From Numida meleagris (lineage: Eukaryota; Chordata; Aves; Galliformes; Numididae), in assembly GCF_002078875.1 (NCBI RefSeq), contig NC_034413.1, positions 59,950,433 through 60,014,432 on the forward strand: a stretch of 64,000 nucleotides of DNA, written 5' to 3'. Below the pieces are notes generated by a model. That model ran no database searches, had not been told where the DNA came from, and saw only the letters and a program-made list of their open reading frames with translations. Below are positions 11,898 to 24,819 of the stretch, piece after piece. Position 1 is the stretch's first letter, and each line of letters begins with the position of its first letter. The position numbers and the translations under genes are program-made.

Positions 11898-11969
11898 AAA
11901 TTTGTGCATGCAAATTTTATTCATGGGCCCAGCTGTGTTCGTGCAGAATTTGCATTTGTGCATATGAAT
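11898..11969. promoter_or_regulatory. Inverted pair of octamer motifs
   Basis: A perfect octamer, ATGCAAAT, lies at 11908-11915 and its exact reverse complement ATTTGCAT at 11948-11955. A MORE-like GTGCATATGAAT follows at 11958-11969. The first octamer also sits in an inverted repeat: AAATTTG at 11898-11904 against CAAATTT at 11911-11917. POU transcription factors bind these motifs. Whether the element acts as an enhancer is inferred from the clustering only. Confidence 0.4.
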
Positions 11970-12753
11970 GTGTTGTTTTTCCCCTCTGTCAGCATACAAC
12001 CACAGGCTGCAGCTGAAAATATGGACCTAGATTTCAAAAATTTTAATGACCATACATTGAAAGTTTTAGTGCCTTTTCCCAAAGCTGGCAAACTTATGTA
12101 TAAGCCTTATCGTTGCCATTTGCTTTAGAGAGCTCACAAGTGTACATTTCTGAAGACTTGCTCGCACATGGCTTTCAAATAGAAAATGAGACGTTGTTTT
12201 GCCAATATGGGTATTGACATGAAAGGGCAATTAGCTTTTTGTATTGCTTTTTATGCCTCTAATCCTTCCTTCCTTCCTCTGTTTGTGCTACCTCAGTTTA
12301 CTGTGTCTACAGAAAGTGTGTTTTGAGAAGAACAAAAATTGATTTTCTTCTGGGGGCTGGCATGGCAAGAAATCACAGGAGGCTGGGAAGAGAAATACCT
12401 TTCTGCCTCTGTAAGCAGGGCCAGATTGGAGTGTAAATAAATACCTTCCAGAGAAGGAAACAGTAAATCAGTCTTGCAGAACAATTTGGATAGCTGATGC
12501 GTGCAGTATGAGCAACTCCACTTAGCACACTACCGGGAGCGGTGCTGTAAGTTCCCATTCCTCTTAATCAGAAGAATCTTGCAGCACCCACTGATGCCAG
12601 AAATCACGCTGTGGCCAGCACTTGCCTTCTCCATCCCCTGTTTGCTGTGATGCATCTGTCCACAGTGACCGAGAGAGGACTGCATCAAAACCCAGCTAAG
12701 TCAGGAGCTGGTAAAAAGTCCTGTGAATAAACTTGCAGTCATTTCTAAACTTT

Positions 12754-12966
12754 AGAATCATAGAATCGTGAAGGTTGGAAAAGACCTCTAGGATTATCTA
12801 GTCTAGCTGTCACCAATCCTCACCATGCCCACTGAACTATGTCCCTCAGTGCCACATCTCCACAGCTCTTGAACACCTCCAGGGACAGTGACCCCACCAC
12901 CTCCCTGGGCAGCCTGTGCCAGTGCATCACCACTCCTTCAGAGAAGGTTTACCTAGTATCCAGCTT
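12754..12966 (-). mobile_element. CR1 LINE, short 3' fragment
   Basis: On the plus strand it opens with AGAATCATAGAATCGTGAAG and TTGGAAAAGACCTCTAGGAT, the reverse complement of the CR1 3' end, and continues into the CACCACCTCCCTGGGCAGCC block of the ORF2 tail. Homology stops around ATCCAGCTTGTG. Its 5' edge is 14 bases from a 27-base A run. Confidence 0.93.
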
Positions 12967-12975
12967 GTGTACTTG

Positions 12976-12979
<4 letters not shown>

Positions 12980-13006
<27 letters not shown>
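12980..13006. repeat. A27 homopolymer
   Basis: Twenty-seven consecutive A residues sit beside the 5' edge of a minus-strand CR1 copy. CR1 elements do not carry poly(A) tails, so the run is not its tail. Its true length may vary between reads and individuals. Confidence 0.95.
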
Positions 13007-13008
<2 letters not shown>

Positions 13009-13309
13009 TGAGCCATTGCAGTCTCTTGGGTAAGAATGCATTGCACAGCATGTTATTTGCCAATACTAAAACTCACTCAAGAGCATCTGAAATACGCTCT
13101 CTAAATAGGTAACCCAAAAGGCAGAGTAATGCTGGGAAGAGCAGAGAGCGTGTCAGGAGAATTCCAAGCGTTTGGCATGGTAGGATTCTTCTGAGAGATT
13201 TTTTTTTTTTTTTCTTGAAAATGGCATCCCTAGTATTTCTTATGGCAGGCTGCTTGCATGGGGATGGGCTTTGGGTAACAGCATAGGCTTCACCCTGCCC
13301 TTTAGTGGG

Positions 13310-13379
13310 TGGTGGTGATGGATTTGTGGTCAGATTAGATGTTCAAAGAGGTCTTTTCCAATCTTAATTATTATATCAT
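13310..13379 (+). mobile_element. Diverged CR1 3' end
   Basis: The phrase GGTCTTTTCCAATCTTAATT, preceded by AGATTAGATGTTCAAAG and followed by ATTATATCATG, matches the CR1 3' UTR ('gattagatgatcttaaaggtcttttccaaccttaatgattctatga'). Only about 70 bases survive and they are more diverged than the neighbouring CR1 copies. Confidence 0.75.
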
Positions 13380-16300
13380 GCTGTGAAATGCAGCTGCAAA
13401 TTAGAGATTGTTCTAGAGAAAGGAATGTGCTTGTGCTGCTTCTCATTTTCAGTGCTGCACCAGAGCCGTGGGCAGTCCCTGGACGTGAGAGGCGTGGAGG
13501 TAAAGACTCCATGTGATCTGTCATCATGGATGTTTCTTTCTGCCAATGAGAAGGACTGGACACTCTTGTTTTTGCTAGGGGTTGGGATTTCGGAGAGGAA
13601 GCTAGAAGTGACTGCTGATTCTGCGGGAGTCTGAGGGTTTGACCTTCCTTTGGTGCCATACAAGACTGCGTGAGCTTTGGATAACTCATTGGTAATGTTG
13701 CAGGTTTGTGCTGGAAGCGAGCCCTCGCCTCCAGTCGCAGAGCTGGAAAGCTGTAGCCCAAGTGGTTCGGCTCAGGCTGAGTGGTGACTAAGTGACAAAT
13801 CTGAACGTGATCCTAACGCTGCTCAGCCTCTGTGCAATGTACGTAATCGTGTCAGAAACATGGTAGGAAAGTGAGCCATTCCAAACTTTGAAGAAAATCT
13901 CTGCATTTAGGATGCAATTTCGTCGTCGTTGCTGCTGCTCCCTGCTGTAGCCTGTTTATATGCTACAAATGAAGGACAGCAGAGAGCTACAGCGTCTGTG
14001 TGCTGGCATATCTCCTACCTTGTGCTTCTGAGCCCTTAAGATTTGAGGTGAATGAGTTATTCCTTGAAATAAGATTGCTTATCTCTTCAATGTGGACTTT
14101 TTCAAACAAACTCAGGTCCCAGCCCTCTTAACTTTGCTCATCTGAGTTGTCCTCTCATATAACTATTCAAAAATTTGCCAGCATATATAACAGGGGTTGT
14201 AAACTTACCGTCTTAAAGCTTTAATGAAAAAAACCTCATTTTTTAAATATAGATTGTTTTTATCATCTTGTTTAATCTAAAAATGGTCTTTTTTTAGTAA
14301 GGATGAAGTGGGCATTAATTCAATCTTCCTCCCATATCTAAAGATTTCAATGCAATACGTTCACCTAGAATTTTGTCCAATACGATGAACATTTTACTCC
14401 TATATGAGGAACAAAAAGCGATTAAAAAAAAAATTCAGCACTTTCTCCTCCTTAATCCAGTAGTGCTTGTTTGAAGAAATAGTAGATACAGAAGGGAAAA
14501 TGACAGTCTCTTTAACATATACTTAAGTATGGTAAGTGCAACGATGAAAGCAGACATAAGGAGTGAGAAAGATATAAATGGAAAGATTAATGACAGCATT
14601 AATTGATTTGCATCTATCATGGAGAAGTATTTGCAACATAAAAAGTAGCAGTTTGTGAAAGGCAGTGTAGTAACCTAATTCTCATCTGGGTATTAAACTT
14701 AATACATGTAATATTTCTACGGTTTTACCTGACTCCCTTCCTTGTTTTGTTCTCTGCCTTGGAATTTACAATGCCCTTTTGTGTTCTTATTCATGGAGTG
14801 GTGAGCAATGCTGTGACCTCTTTCGCACTTTAGACACGAAGCATGTGCCTTACCTTGCCTGATGAGTGCAGCTGCCTTTGCACCATTTAAAGAGCCAAAA
14901 AAAAAATCATTTCTGCAACCTGGTAATGTGAATTATTTCTTGGAAAGTATTGCATAACACAGAGACTGTTGGATATTCCAATTTCAGTACATCAGAGCTC
15001 TTTATTGCTCAGTATCGAGGTACAGGTTTCTCTCGGGTGCAGCGGGGGTACTTCCAGGCCTGCTGATATCCACGCACAGTGAGGATATCTGCGTGCCACC
15101 CAGAGGGGCCGTGCCCCCACAGATGCCCTGGATCAGCCCTTTTCTCTGCAGGATCCATTTTCAGTTTCAGGTAGCAAACCTGTAGCAAAGGCTAGTTCAG
15201 TGCCAGCTGACACACAGAAGAAAAATTGTGGCTTTTTGAGGCTGTGAGGGCTGAGCAAGAGGAGCAGAGGAGTTCTGAGGCTGACACAGAGTAATTGCTG
15301 GGAGTGGAATCTGGCCAAGCCTCTTGGTTCACACTGGGAGCACCTTATGCAGTCTGTATTACAGCTATAGATTTCCTTGTGAAATCACTTACCTTAAATG
15401 ACCATTGCCTGAAAGACAGTATATAGTGAGATAATGTAGATCCTGACACCTTCCTGGATAATGACTCAGTGTTCACCTGGTAAGAAAAATTCTCCTGACT
15501 GAACTGCCTTTACAAAAATTTGGTGCAGTTTTTTTTTTTTTAAGGCTCGTATCCAAACACCGTCCAAACTTTGGGAAATCTCGCATATTCGCAGTCGGAT
15601 TGAATGGTTTTCAAAGAAAGACAGCCAATGAAATAAGTGCATAAGATTCATTTATATTCTTGCAAATGTTATCTTGGCTCTGTATTTATTCATTGTTCTA
15701 AAATTTTAAACCAACAGAGGTTCTACTGCCTCAGGAAAGAGATGCTCTTTATGATAAGTAATAGCTTTTCCTTTAAAAAACAACAAAAAAGGTGAACTTG
15801 AGTATGAATTCCAGAAGACCAAACTGTTATGGCAGTAAGGCCATTAGACTGCAATTTGTCTTATAACAGATGTTGTAGAGTCCTGTCACTTCGAATGCTA
15901 AAACAGATGGGATGTATGCTTGAAAATGTACGAGAAGTATTTAATTTCCTTTCCAGCACGGGACATTTCTTCTCTCTGAGCTCTTTGATGCTCTTTGCCT
16001 GCTTGTTAAATCTTGTTGTGTTGGTTGGTGTGGTTTAATATGCGATTAAGCTGGATTCTTAGGAACAAAAGATGATGCAGTATTAAGATGTTGCTGCTTG
16101 ATTAGAATGTATCTACCAGTCTTTATCAAAGGCTGACCTTGAACTTACTGTAGCTGAGACTTTGGCCATGAAAAGATCTCCTTGGAAAGCTTTTTCTGAG
16201 TTTGCTCTAGTGTAATTAATCTTGAGTTTCTTTGGTTTTGCTGAATGAGACGTGATTCCATTTTGAGCTGAACTTTTATTAACCTCTTCTGAGATCCCCT

Positions 16301-16554
16301 GTAAAACTCTCTATTATCACATAATACGAGACTGTAGAGATGATGATACAATATCTGGCCCTTATTTTCACCAGTTATGGGTAACATCGACTAAAAGCAT
16401 AATATATCTGTCTATGTATTAAAAAATATAAGTAAAATCCCAAGTAATCTCTAATACTTATATCCATATTAGACTAAAAGGCTACTATTTAAGTTGTAAA
16501 GTTGCAGTTATTTACCATAACTACGATTTCTCATCATCTGCAGGAAGGCTCAGC

Positions 16555-16569
16555 TGACTTCATTGGACT
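16555..16569. repeat. Scrap of TGACTTCAATGG-type sauropsid repeat
   Basis: TGACTTCATTGGACT resembles the 'ttgacttcaatgggac' arm that recurs through sauropsid MITE-like repeats. A second scrap, GAAGTCAATGGAAAAGCCC, in the opposite sense lies at 16904-16922. The two could be arms of one decayed palindromic element or unrelated insertions. Confidence 0.3.
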
Positions 16570-16611
16570 CCATATCAGGTTTTCTAATCCAATGCAGCTG
16601 CTTTTTCAAAG

Positions 16612-16639
16612 TCTGGGGATTATCAAGTCAATCCCCAGA
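16612..16639. other. Perfect 10-bp hairpin
   Basis: TCTGGGGATT (16612-16621) is followed after the 8-base loop ATCAAGTC by its exact reverse complement AATCCCCAGA. One G-T wobble pair extends the stem. It is too short to be a microRNA precursor and no longer stem can be built around it. It could be a chance structure or the middle of an old palindromic transposon. Confidence 0.5.
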
Positions 16640-19600
16640 TGAACTGGGAAGTTGTTAAGTGAAAATGACAGTCCTTTAGCACTGGAGTTAAAGTGGTCTA
16701 AAAACTTCGAATGATTCTCCCCAAGCCACGTGGTGGGAGACTGGGGGAGTGAGTATTAGCTTTCATGAGGCAGACTTGAGCATTTAGCCTGTGAACACCA
16801 ATAGCATGTATTACAGACGATCCATGTCTGTTTATGGTTCTTATGATATAATCCCATTTCTCCCTTTTTAACTAGCTATTCATGCAAGACTTGCTTGTTT
16901 TCTGAAGTCAATGGAAAAGCCCCGATATCACCAATGTTGGTATAATTCTTCCTCTATTGTAAGACATGTAATACTCTGATAAAATTAGCTTTGTAATAAC
17001 TGGCATTGTTTAGATAGCTAGCACAAAGTTCAGCACCTTTCAAGCTGTCTGTACTGGGCTCATCTCTGGTGCCCAGTAAAGCAGGGGAAAGCACCGAGTG
17101 TGTCAAAAGACAATCTTATTTTCAGCTCTTAAGAGATTTGGGTTGCACAAACTTCAAGTCTAAAAAAAAAAAAAGGCCACCATGAGTGCCAGTTACTTGG
17201 CATTGTCCTGGACTTTGCAGCTTCAGTGCCTGGGCCCTTCAAGTGTAGGAGCAACCATCACTGTAGCAGTTTGTAAATGTTTTTTCACGTTAATCCTTTT
17301 CTTTCTGGGCTATCTGTTCCAGTTTTGGGAATCAGTAAATAAAAGCTTTTATATTTCTTTTTCTTCCTGACTTTAATGTTTTATGTTCTCTGGAGAGTAG
17401 ACCATGAAGCCCATGTGAATGATTCCTTCTGTTGGAATAGCGTACTTATGTATCACTAGTTTCTCTTCAAATAAATAATACAATAAAAATATTGTAGGTT
17501 GAGGATAAAAATCAGGTTTTTGTAGGCCTGTTTTGGACCCAAATTTATACCTTAAAGTGGATTTCCTTACTGTAATCTAAAGTTCAATACAGTTGTCCAA
17601 TATAATCAGAACTAAGAATAAAGGACTAACATAAGCTTCAGAAAGTATTTCTTAAGTCTGAAGCCTACTTTCCAAATAGCTGTCTTCCAGAAACAGGAAA
17701 TTCCAGGTGCTGTTCCAATTCGCTGAGCTTTTTGTGAAGATGCAAAGGAATAAGAGTTCAGAAGATAAGTCTCAAGCTTCCATAAAGATGGAGGAGGTGA
17801 CCAATGTGTGTTATGTTTAGTTTTTGTAATGCCTTTGTGTACCTGTTCTGGTTTCTCGTTCTCTGTTGGCTTGTCTGGTTACCAGTTGCATGATCCTCAT
17901 GCTCTTTGGGGGCTTGGTTGTTTGTGAAGCAAAATATTGCTATTTCAAGAAAATAACAGCTGCTCACCAATATTGCTTCCCCTCCAGTTGCATATATTGG
18001 GATTTATTATACCGTTTTCTAAAATTCGCGTTCGTTATTACTCAGAGAATTGCAACTTGAAGTAATAAATGAACTCAAAGTTTGTATTTATCTACCTTTT
18101 CTCTGAAGTTTACATAAGTAGAGAGAGATTTTACAACCTTGGGACACTCAGCCAAGCTCAAATAAATTAAGTAAACATTAGACTTTTTTTTAAATGAGGA
18201 TTTTTGTTGTTCATACTTCTCTACTGATTTTTTTTTAAAAATTATCTACCAAGTGAGTCAAGCAGTAATTCAGCTGTTAAAGCTTCACATGGCTAAAAAG
18301 TTATGTTAAGAATTTATTAGCAACTTAAAATGAGTGTTGCAAAGACACCAGGTATTTTAAGCTGCCATGATTTGTGTACCATAAAAACTACGTCAGGAGG
18401 AAAATTGCGTAAGATTATTAGTCAAGCGAAGAGGATGAGATTTACATGAAAAAATTTGATAGAGCCTTTTTTCTTGTCTAAATTGCTTAAACAATTTAAA
18501 CACCAAGTTTAAAGTAAAGTAATTAGAAGAAAAAAACCTGTGTGTGATAGTTGGACACCTAAATTCAGCTTCTATGGAAGCCACTTCCCGAGAAGCAAAA
18601 TTTCTTATCTTGCCGGAGTGTGACAAAATACATAGCTTAGAACTGAAGCACAATGGGAGTGCAGTTTGCTGGATTTTTTTTATATTGCCTGCATAGCAAG
18701 AATACAAAAGCAACTACGTGCATAAAACACTTCTCTGCATTCTAAATATAGCAGCGCCCACTTGAATGAATATTTCATAGAAGAATAACCTATATAAAAG
18801 GATAAACGCAGGCAGCGATGGTGGTGGTAGGATATTGTTTTTAAACGGAGCAGCTTTTAAGTGAGTAAATGAATGTCTAATAAAAGTGCTAACTTCTTGT
18901 ATGAAGGAAAATCTGGTAGCTACTTCATTGGTTCCCAGCTAAGAAAAGTTTTAAAACAGGGAGAATATGCATAGATGTAAGCTGAAATAAAAAAGAAGCT
19001 GAAAACTTGTGTTTCTGTAGCTTTGACTTGTTCCAGGTAACCAGCTCACCTGAGATGGGACGTAGTAAGAGAAAAACACAAACATTGCCTCGTTGTGCAC
19101 CAAGCCCTGCAAGGAGCAGGCAGTAGGGGCCAGGGAGATCCACACAGTCAGCTGCCTCCGCTAAAGGGAACGGAATGTAATTCAGTGGTTTTGGTCTACA
19201 TCTCTTTGAGGAAATATCCAGGGTCATGTTAGGCAACTGCTTTCCTTCCCAGAGGTTTCTGCATGTGGGGTCCTGCAAGGCTACGAGCTGCCCCACTGAC
19301 ACACATTCCACTGAGAGGGGATTACTGAGTGGGATGGGGTACGAGATGCTCAGTGCAAACTGACACAGACCTTACCATTTCCTCCACCACCCAGTCCAGA
19401 TGCTCCAGATATGCCTCAGAGGATGCTCAGAATATAAATCTGAAGATGCTGGCAGGGCCTAAATCCAGCTCAGTAGAGTATGAGTATATTTTAGGCTCAG
19501 GCCAAGGTGATGACAAACACCTGAACTTCCCCTTAGATGGACTGCAGCTCAGCAGCTGTGTGTAAGCTGGGGACAATGGTGCAAGTAGTAGTATGCAGAG

Positions 19601-20449
19601 TGTGCTGCTGTGAGAGCCTTGCAGGCATAGGGCAGATGAGGAAGATGTTCTCTATGTGAGAACAAACAAAAGCTTAAAGCTTGCAAAATTTTGGTCAAGC
19701 ATCTTGAATTTGATAGTGTACCTTAAAGCAAGGGGTATGAAGGAGAAGTTTAACAGGAATCAACAAAGATTGCTGAATAGAGAATACAGAGGAAAAGAAA
19801 GGATGTATCTTAAGCCCTAAAATACAGAAATCTGATGAAAATATAAAGGAATTAATGAGGTTATGATGTATTGCAAACCACTGAACAAGGAAGATCAAGT
19901 GGGTTAGATTATTTTTATTTTTATTTTTGTTGTTTTTGAAATTCATGGAAATGTCATTTTCATGTGAAGTTCTATCTGCCTGCAGATTTTTCCTGGGGAA
20001 CTAAGCATAATAGGAAAAGGACAGTTCTACAAGTTCTAAGAAGGTGTTTTGTTTTAGTTTTGGTTTTTGGTACTGCTTTTTTTCTAACAGAATGTAAAGA
20101 GCACACAGAGGAAGAGCTATTTTATATCTGATTTTAGACAACAATGGGGAAGTAGCTAAGAGCATGAAGGTAATAGGCAAGTTGGGGTGAAATTGAGCAT
20201 GAAATGAGATTTCATAATCTTTGTGAAGAGATGGAAGAGAGAAAAAGTGTAACAAAAATGGACTTGAGAGAATGGTAGGTAAGATCTCTCTGGAGTTGAC
20301 AGTAAAGATAAATTAGCTGCCAGATCCTCAAAGACATGAGATAACGGTACAAGCGCAGATGAACCTACTGTATAGATCTGCTTGGCTGAAGAGTAGGCTC
20401 TGCACAGGTAAAAAGGAAACACATCGAAGTGGAAATATGCCAGATTAGC

Positions 20450-21930
20450 AAGGATGGCCACCCAAAAATAAGTACAGCCAACACTGGGAAGGGACAGACA
20501 CTGAGGTGCAACTAGTTAAAGATTTCAAAGTGAGGAGGAATCATCCTCAAAGTATATTAAGAGGACAGCTGAGATGGTGATCGCTGCTTTGCTTAGTGAA
20601 GAAAGCAAGCTGCTAATGGAAGATTCCAGAGTATTTTCTTTGTCTCTCAATTGAGCCTCCACTAAAAATCTGATTATTTCCACATTACTGGTACTATTAA
20701 AACCAACAGAAAGGGGATAAAATCTTGGCCAAAAATAGAAAAGAACTGGTTAGGGAGTTACAGATGAATTAGATGTTTTCAGTTGTCTGGTTGTGATGGA
20801 CTTCATTCTCTGACTTCATTCTAAGATATTTAAAGTTTTGCCTAAAGCAGTCTCAGAGCCATTAGTGTTATCTTTGAGAGCTCATGTGAGATAGATGAGG
20901 TACCAGAGGCTGGAAAAGAGCAAACACCGTGTCTTTCATTTTGAAAAAGTGGGAAAACAGAGGAGCCAGCAAATTACAAGACCAATCAGTATTAACTTCA
21001 GTCCTCAGCAAAAGTCTGGAACAAAAAAAAAAAAGTCAGACCAAAGAAAAGCAGCTGAAGGATAGCAAGAAAATGAACAGCTGCCAGCTTGGATTTGTCA
21101 AGAATGAATTGTCAAACCTCTTGAATTTCCTTGTGGAGCAGGGTAACGGTCTTCATGGAAAGGGAAGAAACAATTGACATAATGTCTCTTGAGTGTAGTG
21201 AGTTCTTTAGAATTGGCTTGTATGTCATTCTCTGTGTCAAGGGAAACCTAGACTAGATGAAAATGCTGCTAGGTAGAGACAAAACTGGCTGGAAAAACAG
21301 TTTGGGAGAATAATTTTTGGTTGTATGAAGGAGTATCAAAATGGAAGAATATATTGAATGAGGTTCTGTGGAGCTGTGGCTTGGCTCTCATCAGACTATG
21401 ACCTGTGTGATGCAATACATATCATACACATTAAATTTATAGAAGACTGAAAGTGAAAGGGACTGCAAAGCCTTCTGAGTTCAGAACAGCCTTGAAAATC
21501 AGAAAAAGGATCTGGAGGAACAGAATGAAACTGTAAAGTAAGAACAGAGGAATGGTAGTTTAGGAAAAATAATAAACTGCAGGAACACAAAATGGGGATC
21601 AACCGTTTGGGCAGCAGTTCTTCAGTAAAATCTCTGAGGATTGTGGGGGATTGCAAACCGAACATGAGGCAATGTCATGCTGCTGCAAAAATGGCAAATA
21701 ACAATGAAATGAATGTATAAATGGCAATGTAATCTGAAAGATATGTGAAGTAACAGCTCTGCTTAGTGCCTGCAGTCTCTTCATGAAAGAATGTCTGGTT
21801 TGGGGTACCTTTGTGTTTCTAAAAAGATGTTGGCCACAGGGAGAATCCAGAAAGGAGCAATGCACGTGGTCGTGTTTAATCAAGAAGTTAAAGGTGCCAT
21901 GGAGAAGTTGTGGGCGTGGATGGTTTTTGG
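20450..21930 (+). mobile_element. Ancient, highly diverged CR1 LINE copy
   Basis: Blocks in the order of CR1 ORF2 are readable. They are TCTCAGAGCCATTAGTGTTA and GAGGCTGGAAAAGAGCAAAC near 20850-20930, AATTACAAGACCAATCAGT near 20970, CAGCTTGGATTTGTCAAGAA near 21085, CAAAACTGGCTGG near 21280, and a 3' block from 21590 to about 21880 running from AACACAAAATGGGGATCAAC to AGAAAGGAGCAATG. These match the CR1 type abundant in turtles and crocodiles rather than young avian CR1. Frames are broken by many stops and indels (82 codons at most, 20929-21177). The left boundary is uncertain. It is a fossil that predates birds. Confidence 0.75.
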
Positions 21931-24819
21931 CATAGCTCAGGGAAGACTCTTGCGGGGGCCTGGTGGTAATACTGCTGGTTCCATCTCGGAGCAAGAAGTC
22001 CAACAGCTAGTCTCTCCAGGCCTTCTTCATTCTGCTTTCTCCAGTTCCCCAGATCCTCTGCTAATGATAACCATCTCTCTTCTATGAACGCTTGAGAAGG
22101 GATGAAATAATTCTGGCACTACTGTTCTAGGACTTTACACTCAAGTGTTTCCACTGCACTTGGCGTGGCTGTCAATATAAAAGCGAGATGGGAAGTATTT
22201 TCTTTGGGCGGAGTGCTGCAGCTCAAGACTGTCACAGGCAGCACAAAGCAATAGGTTTTCCTGCTGTTCTGAAACTCCTTGCTGTATATTTACAGATAAT
22301 TAGTCTGCCTGTCTGCGTCTTTCATGTACTGTGTTGGTGGAACTTCTGAGCTGTACAGCTAAATGATTAGAAAATTGTTGAGTTCAATCCTAGTGTGTTG
22401 AATTTTACTGCAGGCTAAATTGTATTCTTGTCTTGTTATCCTAATCAATCTGTTTGCGCTTCTTTTAAATTCCTTCACTCTGATTTTGATTCTCAGTGCC
22501 CCAGATTAAAGCTCTTTGTCCATACCTATGTGCTTTCTCTTTTGTAATTCCAACACAGATTTGCATAGCAAAGGCGATATTTGTGTTTCTTCTGACCTCA
22601 TCAATATTCTGGTGCGCAGTGTGCACTTATATGATGGTTGATTTCACGATGATGAACAGATGCAAAAGTGTCTTCAATTGTCTTTGGAAATTAGCAATGG
22701 TCAATACATCCTGCAAACACAATGCTGGATGCTGTGGCGCATGCAAAGCATGCATGGCAGGCAAAGCATATAGCCTTTTCCTGCCTCCAGCACACTTCAT
22801 TTAATTTTAATAGTGGAAGGAGATGTGGTATCTTTTGAACATAGATATCCTTGTGGGCTAATGTAAGGCTTAGACAATGAGCGTTTTGCATAGGAGAATT
22901 TGGCTTAAACTGTCAGTCTTCCAGAGATTAACAACTTCATCAACCACTGTTGATATTGACAGTCAGTTGCTAGGCTACATGTTTACTGCTAAATGAATAG
23001 GCGACTTGGGGCCGGTGTGAATATTCAACAGATTGGCAAATAAGTAAAACGTGCTGTGACTTGATTTGTTAATTATAGTCAAAATAAATGGCTGTATTGA
23101 TGACTATGATTTTACACAGCATTAGTCCTCTGAAAACAGCAATTAAGTCTGCCATGTAAACATATATCTTGCCTGTGACAAAAAAAAAAAAAAAAAAGCC
23201 TTAAACAACTGAATACACCACTCCAAGTAGTTTCACTAGGAGTCCTGAAGTGCTTACATTAGTTAAATTATGTCCTTGGGTGTTTTTACACCTCTGACTG
23301 AAGCACAACATTCAGGCGGGGTCTGGATTTTGAAAAGCTTTCTTGTTTGCTGCATGCAATGCTCCTTATGGTAGAGTTTATCAGAAGGAGCATGATCACA
23401 TATAAGGAAGAAACCACAAGTAGTAGGATTTGGGGAAGATGCATTTATTTTTTTTCTAACTCTGCATTTTTTTTTCCTGTTGTCAGAAAGCTAAGCATTC
23501 ATTTATTACGCTGTACATTTGGCGAGCCTTGTGAAAATGTTATATAGTGTATTATTGCATTCTAGTGGATGTGATATCTGCTCAGTTAACTGGAGATCGC
23601 TTTCCTTGATCCAGACTATTCTCTTATTATATTTAAACATTAGTATATTTGCTCATTCTGTAGTTCAGGACACTGTGTGTCAGGTTCACTGAGTGTTCAG
23701 CATCACTATTTGTTCGGTATGGTGCTGTTTTGGGGGTACACAGTACCTTTTGTCTGCGGCATGGAACACATCTGTTTTGCTCTCATTTATGTTACCAGTG
23801 TCTGCTGTGGTAATAGTCAAGTCCCTCTCTCAAGATCTGTCTCAATTTTGCTATCTGTAATATATAGCTGTTATTTTCTTCTCCATAAATAACCACTGAC
23901 CTGAAGAGCACTGAAGCTGCCAAATGTGCCCCAAGTATCGCAAAACAGAAAGAGAGGTTGTTTTAAGCTTGAGAACAGCAAGTGTGTTTTCGTGTAGAAA
24001 CACTTCTTTCTCTGAATAGGTCTGTGTTACCAGTGCGTGCTTGGCTTTGGGTTGATTTGGGGCCAGTCATAATTTTTTCCCTGAAGAGTGGTAGAAAGGA
24101 GCTTTCTTGTGTTAGGTCTTATTTTTGTCCTTACAAACATCTGTCTTCTGTATGCTCTTGCGTAGCTGTCTTCTGTGGTCTTTCTCCCAAGATCAGAGCA
24201 GCAAATGCAAAGCCACGCTGTCACACATGGATCACAGCTGGTCTGAAGCAGGTTGGCACCAAATCCTAGAGCTGAGAGTGGAGAGAGGGTTTTGGCTTTT
24301 CCTTCAGCGTGTTGCCAAAAGAGGAACGGCCCAATGCAGGTGCTTGGTGGACAGGATCTTGCTGAAAATTGGAGTGAAAATGTGTAAGGAAACAAGAAGT
24401 GGAGTACGAATGGGGAAAACTGGGACTGGAAGTTGAACCGGGGAACTGGAAGGCAGAAAATAAGAAATGCTTGCTATGGAGAGGTCTCCAAAATCAACAA
24501 AAGGCCTGGGGGAGAGGTAGGAAAACCGAGATCAATTTGAAAAAAAGTGAGGTTGCAGAAGACAACAAGGAAGCAGGTAATAAGCTGCAAGTATTGGCTG
24601 GTAGCTTTGATCTTTGCTTAAGGATACGAGATCAGTGTTCTTAGTACGTCGTGATGCAGCTGTGTGGTATTCATCACCTCTGACACCAGTTCAAGTTATG
24701 TAAAAAGCTTACAAAAAATAAAAATAAAAACAAATAACCCAGAACTCCCCACCCTCCCCAGATATAATGACAGGATGTAGGAACAGAGCTGACTGTTACA
24801 ATGAAGGAGCGAGGTGCTG
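21931..24819. other. Non-genic sequence with one enhancer-like stretch
   Basis: No gene or recognisable transposon is visible. Near 23000-23160 there is a repeat-free segment with TGATTTGTTAATTATAG and TGATGACTATGATTTTAC motifs that looks like conserved noncoding DNA, but only alignment could show this. An A18 run lies at 23180-23197. Open frames here are at most 134 codons and lack domains. Confidence 0.5.

Larger units (their letters stand above)
13380..20449. other. Non-genic sequence
   Basis: I see no coding gene or well-preserved transposon in these 7 kb. Open frames reach 143 codons (13330-13761, minus) but show no domain and overlap plus-strand frames. Small structures are listed separately: a perfect hairpin at 16612-16639 and MITE-like scraps near 16555 and 16904. 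Short A and T runs occur at 13200, 15530 and 17162. Confidence 0.55.
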
